From positions 3,677,001 through 3,741,000 of the forward strand of contig NZ_AP019749.1 of assembly GCF_006740045.1 (NCBI RefSeq): a DNA stretch of 64,000 nt, written 5' to 3'. Within the stretch, counting starts at the first letter, position 1. Each line of letters begins with the position of its first letter. The notes under the pieces are model-generated. The model saw only the letters and a list, made by a program, of their open reading frames with translations, made no database searches and was not told where the DNA came from. Positions 33,769 to 42,949 of the stretch are shown piece by piece. Made by a program: the position numbers and the translations under genes. The stretch is from Comamonas terrigena NBRC 13299 (GTDB lineage: Bacteria > Pseudomonadota > Gammaproteobacteria > Burkholderiales > Burkholderiaceae_C).

Positions 33769-34781
33769 CGCGCCAGTGCCTGCGTGGGGCGGTAACGGGT
33801 GGTGGCCGGGCGCGGCGGGTCGGTCAGCAGCGCTTCCAGCTGCAGCCGCACTTTCTCGGCCATCGACAAGGGGGTGTAGCGGCGGCACGCACCATGGCTC
33901 AGCGCCTTGTGCAGCGCAAACACCGACTGCGGCCGGGCCAGCGGGTCCATGGCCATGCACCAGCGCACCACATCCAGCAGGTTGTCGGAATAGATACCGC
34001 GCAGCCGGCCCAGCGCCATGGGCAGGCGGTCCTTCTTCTGGCGCTGCAGCACATCGCTGGGAGGCAGTCCGGTCATGCAGGCGTAGATGCAGGCCCCCAC
34101 CCCGTAGAGATCAGTCCACGGTCCCAGGCGGGCATCCCGCAGGTACATCTCGGGCGCAGCAAAGCCCGGGGTGTACATGGGGCGCACAAACGGAGCTTCC
34201 TTGTTGATCGCCTCGCGCGCAGCACCGAAGTCGATCATCACGGCCCGGTCGTCGTCGGTGATGAAGAGGTTGGCCGGCTTGATATCGAGGTGCAGCATCC
34301 GGTGCTGGTGCACGGCGCGCAGGCCGTGCAGCACCTCGTCGAACAGCGAGCGGATGGTCGATTCGCGCAGCACCTTGCCCTGCCTGCGGGTCCGGGCGGT
34401 GATGACAAAGTCCTGCAAGGTGGCCCCCTTGAGGTGGTTCATCACCATGTAGACCGTGTCGTTTTCGCGAAAGAAGTTGAGCACGCTCACCACCGAAGGG
34501 TGGGAGATCTGCGCCAGCGCCCGACCTTCCTCGAAGAAGCTTTTCAGGCCCAGGCGGTAGAGCGCGGTGTTTTCCGGCTCCACCTGCGGCACCAGGGCGC
34601 CGGGCGCGCGGGTGCTGAGGGCGGCGGGGATGTATTCTTTGATCGCCACTTGCTGACCCATGGCGTCGACCGCCAGGTAGACGACCCCAAAGCCCCCGGC
34701 CGCCAAGCGGCCAAGCAGGCGGTATTCCCCGATGAGGGTGTCGGGCGGCAGAGGGGCCGGTTTGGGCCGTGCAGTCGACAT
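33765..34781 (-). CDS. Hanks-type serine/threonine protein kinase
   Basis: 338 residues. The glycine loop GRLAAGGFGVVY (24-35), Lys48 (VAIKEY), the catalytic loop HLDIKPANL with D166, IDFGAAR with D184 and the APE equivalent FAAPE are intact, so it should be active. There is no transmembrane helix or extracellular sensor, so it is a cytoplasmic kinase. It is coupled to the PP2C gene. PpkA/PppA pairs of type VI secretion systems look similar, but no secretion genes are present here. The targets are unknown. Confidence 0.9.
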   Translation of the reverse strand: MSTARPKPAPLPPDTLIGEYRLLGRLAAGGFGVVYLAVDAMGQQVAIKEYIPAALSTRAPGALVPQVEPENTALYRLGLKSFFEEGRALAQISHPSVVSVLNFFRENDTVYMVMNHLKGATLQDFVITARTRRQGKVLRESTIRSLFDEVLHGLRAVHQHRMLHLDIKPANLFITDDDRAVMIDFGAAREAINKEAPFVRPMYTPGFAAPEMYLRDARLGPWTDLYGVGACIYACMTGLPPSDVLQRQKKDRLPMALGRLRGIYSDNLLDVVRWCMAMDPLARPQSVFALHKALSHGACRRYTPLSMAEKVRLQLEALLTDPPRPATTRYRPTQALAR

Positions 34782-34856
34782 TTTGTGCTGGTAAACCTCA
34801 AGGTCAGGGCGGAAGCCGGATAATCAGCGAATTCGCAAGCAACCATCGAAAGTCCA

Positions 34857-35765
34857 ATGGCAGTTTACAGCATGACCGGTTACGCCAGCGCCCAGCACGG
34901 CAGCAGTGCCGAGGCCGGTGAGGCGTCTTCGCGCAACGTACGGCTGGGGCTGGAAATCCGCTCGGTCAACAGCCGTTTCCTGGACCTGACCTTCCGTCTG
35001 CCCGACGAGCTGCGCGCCCAGGAACCCGCGCTGCGCACCCTGCTGACCGCCCGTCTGAAACGCGGCAAGGTCGAAGTGCGCGCCGCCATCGACCAGGATG
35101 CCTCCGCCTCCCTGCCCCAGCCTTCGCCCGCGCTGCTGCAGCGCATGGTGTCGCTGCAGGACCAGGTCCAGGCCTGGCTGCCCGACGCCAAGGGCCTGTC
35201 CGTGGCCGACGCCCTGCGCCTGTGCGGCCAGGGCCAGAGCAGCGCCGTGGACTGGTCCGAGATTGCCCCTGCGCTGGCCGAACAGGCCGTGGGCGAGCTG
35301 ATTGCCGCCCGTGAACGCGAAGGCAAGCGCCTGGCCCAGATGCTGCTGGACCGAACCAAGCAGCTGCGCACCCTGGCCGGACAGGCCGGCCCGCTGGTGC
35401 CCCAGCTGGTCGAGCAGCAGCGTCAGCGCTTCCTGGAGCGCTGGCAGGAAGCCATGGGCCTGACCGAAGGCCAGGTCACGCCGGAAGCCGCCCAGGACCG
35501 CGCCTTGAGCGAAGCCACGGCGTTTGCCATCCGCATCGATGTGGCCGAGGAAATCACCCGCCTGAGCTCCCACCTGGACGAAGTCGACCGCCTGATCAAG
35601 AAGGGTGGCGAGATCGGCAAGCGCCTGGACTTCCTGATCCAGGAAATGCACCGCGAAGCCAATACCCTGGGCTCCAAATCCGCCGCGCTGGAGCTGACCC
35701 GCATCAGCGTGGACATGAAGGTCCTGATCGAGCAGATGCGCGAGCAGGTCCAGAACATCGAGTGA
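34857..35765 (+). CDS. yicC: YicC/YloC-family endoribonuclease
   Basis: 302 residues with the conserved opening MAVYSMTGYASAQ, LEIRSVNSRFLDLTFRLPDELRAQEP, LKRGKVEVR, and the C-terminal DUF1732 ending DFLIQEMHREANTLGSKSAALELTRISVDMKVLIEQMREQVQNIE. YicC proteins are metal-dependent endoribonucleases implicated in small-RNA turnover. It is divergent from the kinase gene and precedes gmk, a common proteobacterial arrangement. Confidence 0.93.
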   Translation: MAVYSMTGYASAQHGSSAEAGEASSRNVRLGLEIRSVNSRFLDLTFRLPDELRAQEPALRTLLTARLKRGKVEVRAAIDQDASASLPQPSPALLQRMVSLQDQVQAWLPDAKGLSVADALRLCGQGQSSAVDWSEIAPALAEQAVGELIAAREREGKRLAQMLLDRTKQLRTLAGQAGPLVPQLVEQQRQRFLERWQEAMGLTEGQVTPEAAQDRALSEATAFAIRIDVAEEITRLSSHLDEVDRLIKKGGEIGKRLDFLIQEMHREANTLGSKSAALELTRISVDMKVLIEQMREQVQNIE

Positions 35766-35780
35766 CCACACCACACCACC

Positions 35781-35802
35781 AGGGCGCGCAAGCGCCCTTT
35801 TT
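35781..35802 (+). terminator. Rho-independent terminator after yicC
   Basis: The stem AGGGCGC-GCAA-GCGCCCT is followed by TTTTT, 15 bp after the yicC stop. It separates yicC from gmk. Confidence 0.82.
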
Positions 35803-35831
35803 GCAAGCCCTCCCCAGGCACCCATAGAACT

Positions 35832-36452
35832 ATGGAAACTCCCGGAAACCTCTTCGTCGTCGCAGCGCCCAGTGGCGCCGGCAAATCCAGCCTCGTCAAG
35901 GCCCTGCGCTCCTTCGATGCGCGGGTCTATCCCTCGGTGTCGCACACCACCCGCGCGCCCCGCGGCCAGGAAAAACACGGTCGCGAGTACTACTTCGCCT
36001 CCGATGCCGAATTCGACTCCATGGTCGGCAATGACGCCTTCGTCGAATGGGCCAATGTCCACGGCAAGCGCTACGGCACGTCCAAGAAAGGCATCCAGGA
36101 CCGCCTGGCCAAGGGCGAGGACGTGCTGCTGGAGATCGACTACCAGGGTGCACTGCAGGTGCGTACCGCCTTTCCGCAGGCGATACTGATCTTCATCCTG
36201 CCGCCCAGCTGGGAAGAGCTGCGTTCGCGCCTGGAAAACCGGGGCGAGGACGCCCCCGAAGTCATCGAGCTGCGCATGAAGAATGCCGAAGAGGAGATGG
36301 CCCAGGTCGGAAAGTTCGACTTCGTTATAATCAACGAATTGTTCGAGAGTGCGCTTTTTGACCTGAAAGCGATCATCCACTCACAGCGCCTCAAATACGC
36401 CTCCCAGCTTCGCCTGCGGTCCGACGTCTTCGAGTCGCTCAATCTTTCCTGA
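35832..36452 (+). CDS. gmk: Guanylate kinase
   Basis: 206 residues. P-loop APSGAGKSS (12-20), [36 protein letters not shown] and [14 protein letters not shown] are diagnostic. It phosphorylates GMP to GDP with ATP. It stands at the head of the gmk-rpoZ-spoT string, which links guanine nucleotide supply to the stringent response. Confidence 0.96.
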   Translation: METPGNLFVVAAPSGAGKSSLVKALRSFDARVYPSVSHTTRAPRGQEKHGREYYFASDAEFDSMVGNDAFVEWANVHGKRYGTSKKGIQDRLAKGEDVLLEIDYQGALQVRTAFPQAILIFILPPSWEELRSRLENRGEDAPEVIELRMKNAEEEMAQVGKFDFVIINELFESALFDLKAIIHSQRLKYASQLRLRSDVFESLNLS

Positions 36453-36475
36453 ATTGAATTCCTTGGAGAACCCCG

Positions 36476-36679
36476 ATGGCACGCATCACCGTTGAAGACT
36501 GCCTGGAGCAGATCCCCAACCGCTTCCAGCTCGTGCTGGCCGCGACCTACCGCGCCCGCATGCTCAGCCAAGGCCACACCCCCAAGGTGGAGTGCCAGAA
36601 CAAGCCCGGCGTGACCGCTCTGCGCGAAATCGCAGAAGGCAAGGTCGGCCTCGAGATGCTGAAGAAAGTGCCGGGTTGA
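36476..36679 (+). CDS. rpoZ: RNA polymerase omega subunit
   Basis: 67 residues: [30 protein letters not shown], then [25 protein letters not shown], the conserved omega fold. It stabilises beta-prime and forms part of a ppGpp site, consistent with its place before spoT. It lies 23 bp after gmk with TTGGAGA as ribosome binding site. Confidence 0.96.
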   Translation: MARITVEDCLEQIPNRFQLVLAATYRARMLSQGHTPKVECQNKPGVTALREIAEGKVGLEMLKKVPG

Positions 36680-36711
36680 TTTGGCACTGCAGCATTTCCG
36701 CTAGACAATAG

Positions 36712-36740
36712 AAGCACCGTATCCCGGTGCTTTTTTATTT
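36712..36740 (+). terminator. Rho-independent terminator between rpoZ and spoT
   Basis: The stem AAGCACCG-TATCC-CGGTGCTT is followed by TTTTATTT. It would end most gmk-rpoZ transcripts, so spoT probably also has its own promoter (36740-36778) or relies on read-through. Confidence 0.85.
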
Positions 36741-36778
36741 CTATCCGCGGAATACTCCGACCGCGATACATTTGAGAC

Positions 36779-39049
36779 ATGAACGCGGCCCTACCTACGT
36801 CTGATGCTACTGATCCTGCCATTGCCCGCTCCGCACTCCCGGACGGCGGCAAGCGCACTGCTGCGGAGGTCTCGGCTGCCCATTTCGACCAGTTGCTGAG
36901 CCAACTGCAGTACCTGGACCCGGCCAGCATTGCCCAGGTCACCGAAGCGTGGCGTTATGCCGACATGGCCCACACCGGCCAGTGGCGCAGCAGCGGCGAC
37001 CCCTACATCACCCACCCGATTGCCGTCACCGGCATCTGCGCCAACTGGAAGCTCGATGCGCCCGCCCTGATGGCTGCGCTGCTGCACGACTCCATGGAAG
37101 ACTGCGGCATCACCAAGGACGACCTCACCGAGCGCTTTGGCGAAGCCGTGGCGGAACTGGTCGATGGCCTGACCAAGCTGGACAAGCTGCAGTTCAACAC
37201 CCGCGAAGAGAACCAGGCCGAGTCCTTCCGCAAGATGCTGCTGGCCATGGCGCGCGATGTGCGCGTGATCCTGATCAAGCTGGCCGACCGCACCCACAAC
37301 ATGCGCACCATGGGCGACATGCCGCGCAGCAAGTGGGGCCGCATCTCGTCGGAGACGCTGGAAATCTACGCTCCCATCGCCCACCGGCTGGGACTGAACC
37401 AGACCTACCGCGAGCTGCAGGACCTGGCCTTCCGCCACCTGCATCCCTGGCGCTATGACACGCTGGACAAGGCCATTGCCAAGTCCCGCGCCCGCCGCCG
37501 CGATCTGGTCCAGCGGGTGCAGGGGGAAATCGACAGCGCCTTTGCCCGCATGGGCATCCACGCCCGGTTGATGGGGCGTGAAAGCACGCTGTACTCGCTC
37601 TACCAGAAGATGATCCGCCACAACCTGACGTTTGCGCAGGTCACGGACATCTATGGTTTTCGCATCGTCGTACCCACGGTCATCGACTGCTACACCGCGC
37701 TGGGCGTACTGCACCAGCTCTACAAGCCGGTGCCCAGCAAGTTCAAGGACCATATCGCGATTGCCAAGAACAATGGCTACCAGTCGCTGCACACCACGCT
37801 GGTCGGCCCCTCGGGCGTGAGCGTGGAATTCCAGATCCGCACCGAGCAGATGCACATCGTGGCCGAAGCCGGTGTGGCCGCGCACTGGCTGTACAAGGCC
37901 CAGGCCGGCGAGGATGCCCACCTGAACACCAAGTGGCTGCAGTCGCTGCTGGACATCCAGAACGAGAACAGCGATGCCACCGAGTTCTGGGACCACGTCA
38001 AGGTGGACCTGTTCCCGGACTCCATCTATGTGTTCACGCCGAAGAGCAAGATCCTGGCCATGCCGCGCGGCGCCACCGTGGTCGACTTTGCCTATGCCAT
38101 CCACAGCAACATCGGCAACCATGTGACGGCCGCCCTGGTCAACGGCGAGTACGTGGCACTGCGCACCGAACTCAAGAGCGGCGATGTGGTGGAAGTCATC
38201 ACCTCGGACGACGCCACGCCCAACCCGGCCTGGCTGGGCTTTGTCAAGACCGGGCGCGCCCGCTCCAAGATCCGCCACCACCTGAAGAACACCGCCCAGT
38301 CCGAATCGGTGGAACTGGGCGAAAAACTGCTGAACCAGTCGCTGCGCCAGGCCGGCATTGCCACCACACCCGATGGCTCCGAAGCCAACCAGGCGCTGTG
38401 GGACGAGGTGCTGCGCAAGACCGGCAGCCGCAGCCGGGCGGAGCTGATGGCCGACATCGGCATGGGCCGGCGCATCTCCAGTCTGGTGGCCTCGCACATC
38501 CTGGCCCAGCTCTCCAACCATGGCCAGCGCCCCGATGCGCTGCTGCTGACCCAGTCGCGCTTCACCGCCAAGGAGGACAAGCTCAGCCAGGGTACGGTGG
38601 TGCTGGACAGCCCCAGCACTGCGTCCATACGCTATGCGCCCTGCTGCCGTCCGGTGCCCGGCGACCCCATCGTGGGCTATCTGGGCCATGGCGACGGCCT
38701 GGTGGTGCACCATGCCGGCTGCGCCAATGCCAAGCGCCTGCAGGCCAAGGATGCCGAACGCTTCATCGCCGTGGAATGGGGTGAGGAAAGCCAGCAGCAT
38801 CTGTTCGAGAGCGGCATTGTCGTCACCATCAAGAACAGCAAGGGAGTGCTGGCCCGGGTGGCGGGCGAGCTGTCGGCGCTGAATGTGGACATCCGCCATG
38901 TGGACATGGACGACGAAGCGGCCATGGAAACCACCGACCTGCGCTTCATCATCTCGGTCCACAACCTGGACCAGCTGGACAGCGCGTTGCGCAATCTGCG
39001 CCGCATCCCCACCGTGGTGCGCGCCGTGCGCATCTTCCCGCAGGACTAA
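36779..39049 (+). CDS. spoT: Bifunctional (p)ppGpp synthetase/hydrolase SpoT
   Basis: 756 residues with the full RSH order: HD hydrolase (HTGQWRSSGDPYITHPIAVTGI, LLHDSMEDCG, LIKLADRTHNMRT; about 60-200), synthetase (GRESTLYSLYQKM, TDIYGFRIVV, IAIAKNNGYQSLHTTLVGP; about 260-375), TGS (IYVFTPKSKILAMPRGATVVDFAYAIHS; about 410-470), a conserved Cys/His region and ACT (VTIKNSKGVLARVAGELSALNVDIRHVDM; about 680-756). The intact HD residues indicate a SpoT-type, not RelA-type, enzyme. It regulates the stringent response. Confidence 0.95.
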   Translation: MNAALPTSDATDPAIARSALPDGGKRTAAEVSAAHFDQLLSQLQYLDPASIAQVTEAWRYADMAHTGQWRSSGDPYITHPIAVTGICANWKLDAPALMAALLHDSMEDCGITKDDLTERFGEAVAELVDGLTKLDKLQFNTREENQAESFRKMLLAMARDVRVILIKLADRTHNMRTMGDMPRSKWGRISSETLEIYAPIAHRLGLNQTYRELQDLAFRHLHPWRYDTLDKAIAKSRARRRDLVQRVQGEIDSAFARMGIHARLMGRESTLYSLYQKMIRHNLTFAQVTDIYGFRIVVPTVIDCYTALGVLHQLYKPVPSKFKDHIAIAKNNGYQSLHTTLVGPSGVSVEFQIRTEQMHIVAEAGVAAHWLYKAQAGEDAHLNTKWLQSLLDIQNENSDATEFWDHVKVDLFPDSIYVFTPKSKILAMPRGATVVDFAYAIHSNIGNHVTAALVNGEYVALRTELKSGDVVEVITSDDATPNPAWLGFVKTGRARSKIRHHLKNTAQSESVELGEKLLNQSLRQAGIATTPDGSEANQALWDEVLRKTGSRSRAELMADIGMGRRISSLVASHILAQLSNHGQRPDALLLTQSRFTAKEDKLSQGTVVLDSPSTASIRYAPCCRPVPGDPIVGYLGHGDGLVVHHAGCANAKRLQAKDAERFIAVEWGEESQQHLFESGIVVTIKNSKGVLARVAGELSALNVDIRHVDMDDEAAMETTDLRFIISVHNLDQLDSALRNLRRIPTVVRAVRIFPQD

Positions 39050-39068
39050 GCACCGCAGGCTCGGGCAC

Positions 39069-39095
39069 GCCGCATCCTCCGGGGTGCGGCTTTTT
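39069..39095 (+). terminator. Rho-independent terminator after spoT
   Basis: The stem GCCGCATCC/GGGTGCGGC (one T-G pair) is followed by TTTTT, 19 bp after the spoT stop. Confidence 0.82.
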
Positions 39096-39178
39096 CATGC
39101 GCCGGGCATGCACATGGGCCACCGTGATTCGTCCCGTGTCCGACAGCGTGCCGACATGCAGAACTGGTACCCTGGCGC

Positions 39179-40981
39179 ATGACCGTTCGGACCGCTCTGC
39201 CCGCCCCTGGCCTGCCCCTCCTGTCCTGGCACCGCTGGACCTGTGCCCTGCTGCTGTGCCTGGGCAGTCTGTGGCTCGCAGGTTGCGCCCAGCTGCCCCA
39301 GCAGGTGCAGCGCCCCCCCTCCAGCGCGCTGGCACAGCCGGAAGCCACCCCCCTGGGCCAGCTGCTGGCCCGGCAGCGCCAGCAGGCCGGCACGCCCTAC
39401 CATTCGGCCTTTGTGCTGCTGGGCGGTGCCGAAGCGGCCTACACCAGCCGCCTGGCCCTGGTGCAGGCTGCCCAGAAGACGCTGGACATCCAGTACTACG
39501 CCATCCATGCCGATGCCAGCACCGCCCGGCTGCTGGAGGAAGTGGCCCGTGCCGCCGCCCGCGGTGTGCGGGTACGCATGCTGCTGGACGACTTCCACAG
39601 CGCCGGCAAGGACGCCCAGGTCATGCGCATGGCCTTTGTCCCCGGCGTGGAAATGCGCATGTTCAACCCGGTAATGGGCGCGCGCAGCTCGCCGCCGCTG
39701 CGCGCCCTGAGCACGCTGACCGATTTCAGCCGCGCCCAGCAGCGCATGCACAACAAGCTGTTCCTGGCGGACAACATGGTGGGCATTGCCGGCGGGCGCA
39801 ACCTGGGTGATGCCTACTTTGACGGATTGGACAGCGACAATTTCATCGACCTGGACATCATGGCAGGCGGCGCCGTGGTGCGCCTGCTCTCGCGCAGCTT
39901 TGACACCTACTGGAACGACCCCCGTGCCTACCCGGTGGAATCGCTGCTGAGCCTGAGCGAACTGGATGCCATGCTCAGCCCCGCGCAGCACGCCAGGCTG
40001 CAGCACCGCGCCAGCCCGCCCAGCCCGGCCGATGAAGCCCAGGCCTTCACCCAGCAGCAGCTCCTACTGCTGCCGCCCATGGACCTGGCCACCATGGCCT
40101 GGATCTGGGCACCCGGCGTGGTGCTGGCCGACCGCCCCACCAAAGTGGCCCTGCCCGATGAAAGCGCGCCGCCCCCGGACGAAGACAGCACCGCGCCGCC
40201 GGAGGACGAGGACGACAGCTCCCTGCTGGCCGGCCTGCCTTCGGCCGCCAGCGGCACACGCCCCGCCCTCCCCCGTGCACCCACCGCCAACCAGAAGGCC
40301 CTGGGCCGGGTGCTGGCCCCGGTCGATGCCCAGGACAGCGTGGTCGACGGTCTGCTGGCCCTGGTGGACAGAGCCCGCAGCCAGTTGCTGATCGTCTCGC
40401 CCTATTTCGTGCCCGGTGCGGACATGAAGGCCGCTTTCCGCCGTGCCGTGCAGCGCGGCGTGCGGGTGCGCATCCTGACCAATTCGCTGGCCTCCAACGA
40501 TGCCCCGTTGGCCCATGCCGGCTATGCCCGCCACCGCCAGGAATTGCTGGACATGGGCGTGCAGCTGTATGAGCTGCGCAGCGTCCAGCCCGGCAGCCGC
40601 AGCACGCTGCGCAGCTCGGCCGGGCAGATCAGCGGCTCCAGCGGCCAGTCGCGCGCCATGCTCCACACCAAGCTGATGGTGATGGACGGGCAATTGACCG
40701 TGGTGGGATCGATGAACCTGGACATGCGTTCCCAGCTGCAGAACACCGAAATCGCATTGCTGGTGGCCTCGCGCAAGCTGTCGGCCGAGGCCGCGCGCAA
40801 CATCGAAGAAAGCCTGGACGAATCGGCCTGGCATGTCACCCTGGAGGACGGCAAGCGCCTGCTGTGGCGTGCACCCAGCGGCAGCGACTGGGGCGACCAG
40901 ACCAGCGAGCCCGATGCCAGTCTGCCGCTGCGCATGCTGATCCGCCTGATTGGCCCGCTGGCCCCGGACCACCTGCTGTAA
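39179..40981 (+). CDS. Phospholipase D-family lipoprotein (ClsC-like)
   Basis: 600 residues. A lipoprotein signal with lipobox LAGC (SLWLAGCAQLP) is followed by two PLD/HKD domains. The first HKD is RMHNKLFLADNMVGIAGGRNLGD and the second is MLHTKLMVMDGQLTVVGSMNLDMRS. A Pro/Asp/Glu-rich insert (about 320-370) separates the halves. Lipid-anchored two-HKD proteins of this size include cardiolipin-synthase-like ClsC enzymes and periplasmic phospholipases. A phospholipid transphosphatidylation role is likely. It stands alone between spoT and dusC. Confidence 0.87.
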   Translation: MTVRTALPAPGLPLLSWHRWTCALLLCLGSLWLAGCAQLPQQVQRPPSSALAQPEATPLGQLLARQRQQAGTPYHSAFVLLGGAEAAYTSRLALVQAAQKTLDIQYYAIHADASTARLLEEVARAAARGVRVRMLLDDFHSAGKDAQVMRMAFVPGVEMRMFNPVMGARSSPPLRALSTLTDFSRAQQRMHNKLFLADNMVGIAGGRNLGDAYFDGLDSDNFIDLDIMAGGAVVRLLSRSFDTYWNDPRAYPVESLLSLSELDAMLSPAQHARLQHRASPPSPADEAQAFTQQQLLLLPPMDLATMAWIWAPGVVLADRPTKVALPDESAPPPDEDSTAPPEDEDDSSLLAGLPSAASGTRPALPRAPTANQKALGRVLAPVDAQDSVVDGLLALVDRARSQLLIVSPYFVPGADMKAAFRRAVQRGVRVRILTNSLASNDAPLAHAGYARHRQELLDMGVQLYELRSVQPGSRSTLRSSAGQISGSSGQSRAMLHTKLMVMDGQLTVVGSMNLDMRSQLQNTEIALLVASRKLSAEAARNIEESLDESAWHVTLEDGKRLLWRAPSGSDWGDQTSEPDASLPLRMLIRLIGPLAPDHLL

Positions 40982-41032
40982 GCCCCGCTCCCACGGGCGG
41001 CAGCGGTGCAAGTGGAGCTGCCTGCAGCCCTC

Positions 41033-42073
41033 TTACCGGTCGACGACGTGCGGCAGGCTGGCAGGGTCGCTGAGGGCCCAGTCCACCCCGTGGCGCGCAT
41101 GCTGCGCGCGGATCCAGTCGCCCACCACCTGCTGGTTGGTCATCACGCGCACGGTCTGGAAAGCCTCTTCGGCCTCGGGGTAGCGGCGGCGCATCAGGTT
41201 CAGCCACTGCTTCAGGCGACCGGCGCGCTGGCCGGGGTTCAGGTCACGGCACACCAGGTCCCAGAAACGCTGCAGGCGCGGCAGCATCTGCGCCCAGGAC
41301 ACGACGGGCGGCTGCGCGGAGGGAACGGCATCGGCCTGGGCCACACCGCCGGCCACGGCGGCGCGCAGCGCCCAGGCCAGCCCGGGGTCGGCCACGCTGC
41401 CACGCCCCAGCATCAGATCGCTGCAGCCCGATTGTTCGCGGCAGCGCAGCGCATCCTGCACGGTCCAGATCTCGCCGTTGGCAATCACCGGCACCTTGAC
41501 TGCCTGCTGGATCTGCGGAATCAGCTCCCAGTAGGCCGGCGGGCGGTAGCCGTCCAGCTTGGTGCGGGCATGGACCACGATCTCGCAGGCCCCGCTCTCC
41601 GCCATGGCCTGGGCACATTCGCGCATCAGGCCCCGGTCGTGGAAGCCCAGGCGCATCTTGGCCGACACCGGCAGCGCCGCCGGCACGGCATGGCGCACGG
41701 CGGTCACCAGCCGGGCAATGGCTTCCGGGTCCTGCAGCATCGAAGCCCCGCCCCCATGGCGGTTCACGGTCTTGGCCGGGCAGCCGAAATTCAGGTCGAT
41801 GCCCTCGGGGTTCAGGCGGCACAGATTGGCGGCGTTCTCGGCCATGCTAACCGGGTCCGAACCCAGCAGCTGCGCCCGCACTGGCACGCCCGCCAGCGTG
41901 CGGCTGCCGTTGAGCAGCTCGGGCATATAGCCCAGGAACACCCGGTCGGGCAGCAGCGAGCCGCTGACGCGGATGAATTCCGACACACAGCGGTCCACGC
42001 CGCCCACCTGGGTCAGCACATCGCGCAGCACAAAGTCCAGCAGCCCTTCCATCGGGGCCAGCAACAGTTTCAT
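41033..42073 (-). CDS. dusC: tRNA-dihydrouridine(16) synthase DusC
   Basis: 346 residues: LLLAPMEGLLDFVLRDVLTQVGGVD opens the FMN-binding TIM barrel. DLNFGCPAKTVNRHGGGASML carries the catalytic Cys and the substrate loop, and VVHARTKLDGYRPPAYWE, VIANGEIWTVQDA and LMLGRGSVADPGLAW follow. The MEGLLD opening and the WTVQDALRC segment point to DusC (U16 of tRNA) rather than DusA or DusB. It uses NADPH to reduce uridine. It is monocistronic. Confidence 0.92.
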   Translation of the reverse strand: MKLLLAPMEGLLDFVLRDVLTQVGGVDRCVSEFIRVSGSLLPDRVFLGYMPELLNGSRTLAGVPVRAQLLGSDPVSMAENAANLCRLNPEGIDLNFGCPAKTVNRHGGGASMLQDPEAIARLVTAVRHAVPAALPVSAKMRLGFHDRGLMRECAQAMAESGACEIVVHARTKLDGYRPPAYWELIPQIQQAVKVPVIANGEIWTVQDALRCREQSGCSDLMLGRGSVADPGLAWALRAAVAGGVAQADAVPSAQPPVVSWAQMLPRLQRFWDLVCRDLNPGQRAGRLKQWLNLMRRRYPEAEEAFQTVRVMTNQQVVGDWIRAQHARHGVDWALSDPASLPHVVDR

Positions 42074-42262
42074 GGGGTCACCCAGGCGGGTCTGGGCCTG
42101 GTCACATATTCAAGTCAAATCGGCAGATGGCGCCCCGCACAGGAGCGCAGGCGGCGGTGCTCTCTGGTGAAGCAACGCCGCTCGGAGACCGCTATTGTCC
42201 CCAACCTCCCTGCTGGCTGCAGGGGTCATGGCTTTGTCATGCGGCGGTGCTGCAATCGGGCC

Positions 42263-42817
42263 ATGTCCCACAGCCCTCCTTGTCTGGTGCTGCGCACCCC
42301 TCTGGCCGCCCAGGCACTGGCCGGCCGGGCCGCGTTCACGCTGCGCCAGCGATCGGTACTGCTGATGGCCGAAGGCACACCCCGCCCGGTGCTGGAAGCC
42401 CTGTTCCACGGCCAGGGCGCGGCCCTGGTGCAGGAACTGCTGGCCGCCGGCTATCTGACCGAGACCCCACCCGCACCCGAAGGCCCAGCGCTGAGTGCCC
42501 CGGTGCGTCTGGCCCGTTTGCGCGCCCAGTTGCTGGAGCTGTGCGAGCGCCTGCTGCACGAGCAGGAATGCGATCTGGCACCACAGCTGCGCCAGCTGCT
42601 GCTGCAGGCCCCCGATCTGCCCAGCCTGCGTCTGGCCTGCGCGCGCTGGATGCAGACCCTGGTGCGCCAGGGGGGCGCACGCCGTATCCACTGCCTGCGC
42701 ACCCAGCTGGCGGTGCTGCTGGCACCGCCGCCGATGGCTGAAGGCATGGAGGGGATGGAAAGTGCGGACGAAGCCGCTGCCGGCCTGGGTCTGCCGCCGT
42801 CACTGCAGCTTGCGTAG
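42263..42817 (+). CDS. Hypothetical protein
   Basis: 184 residues, Leu/Ala/Arg-rich and mostly helical, with no signal peptide, membrane segment or known motif. LRQRSVLLMAEGTPRPVLEALFHGQGAALVQELLAAGYL resembles a small helical or winged-helix-like N-terminal unit, and the second half (LLELCERLLHEQECDLAPQLRQLLLQAP) could form a helical bundle. The frame is open upstream, but that part is antisense to dusC. I chose the ATG at 42263; another ATG at 42239 is possible. The function is unknown. Confidence 0.6.
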   Translation: MSHSPPCLVLRTPLAAQALAGRAAFTLRQRSVLLMAEGTPRPVLEALFHGQGAALVQELLAAGYLTETPPAPEGPALSAPVRLARLRAQLLELCERLLHEQECDLAPQLRQLLLQAPDLPSLRLACARWMQTLVRQGGARRIHCLRTQLAVLLAPPPMAEGMEGMESADEAAAGLGLPPSLQLA

Positions 42818-42911
42818 TGACCAGGGCCCTCTCTGGGCACTGGCATCGGCTCTGGACGCTCTGGAGCACGGCTCCTGCAGCCGCCCAGCAGCAAAGGGAG
42901 GAGAACGACGG

Positions 42912-42945
42912 GTAGGCCGCCGTGCATCCGCACGGGCGGCGCTAC
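42912..42945 (-). terminator. Strong hairpin after the methyltransferase gene
   Basis: GTAG-GCCGCC-GTGC loops through ATCC to GCAC-GGGCGGC-GCTAC, a near-perfect long stem five bases beyond the methyltransferase stop. The T-run is missing, so termination efficiency is uncertain. Confidence 0.4.
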
Positions 42946-42949
42946 GGCC

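Noticed and set aside
33765..34781. Type VI secretion PpkA/PppA regulatory pair
   Set aside because: No secretion-system or forkhead-associated gene lies nearby, and the kinase lacks a membrane segment.
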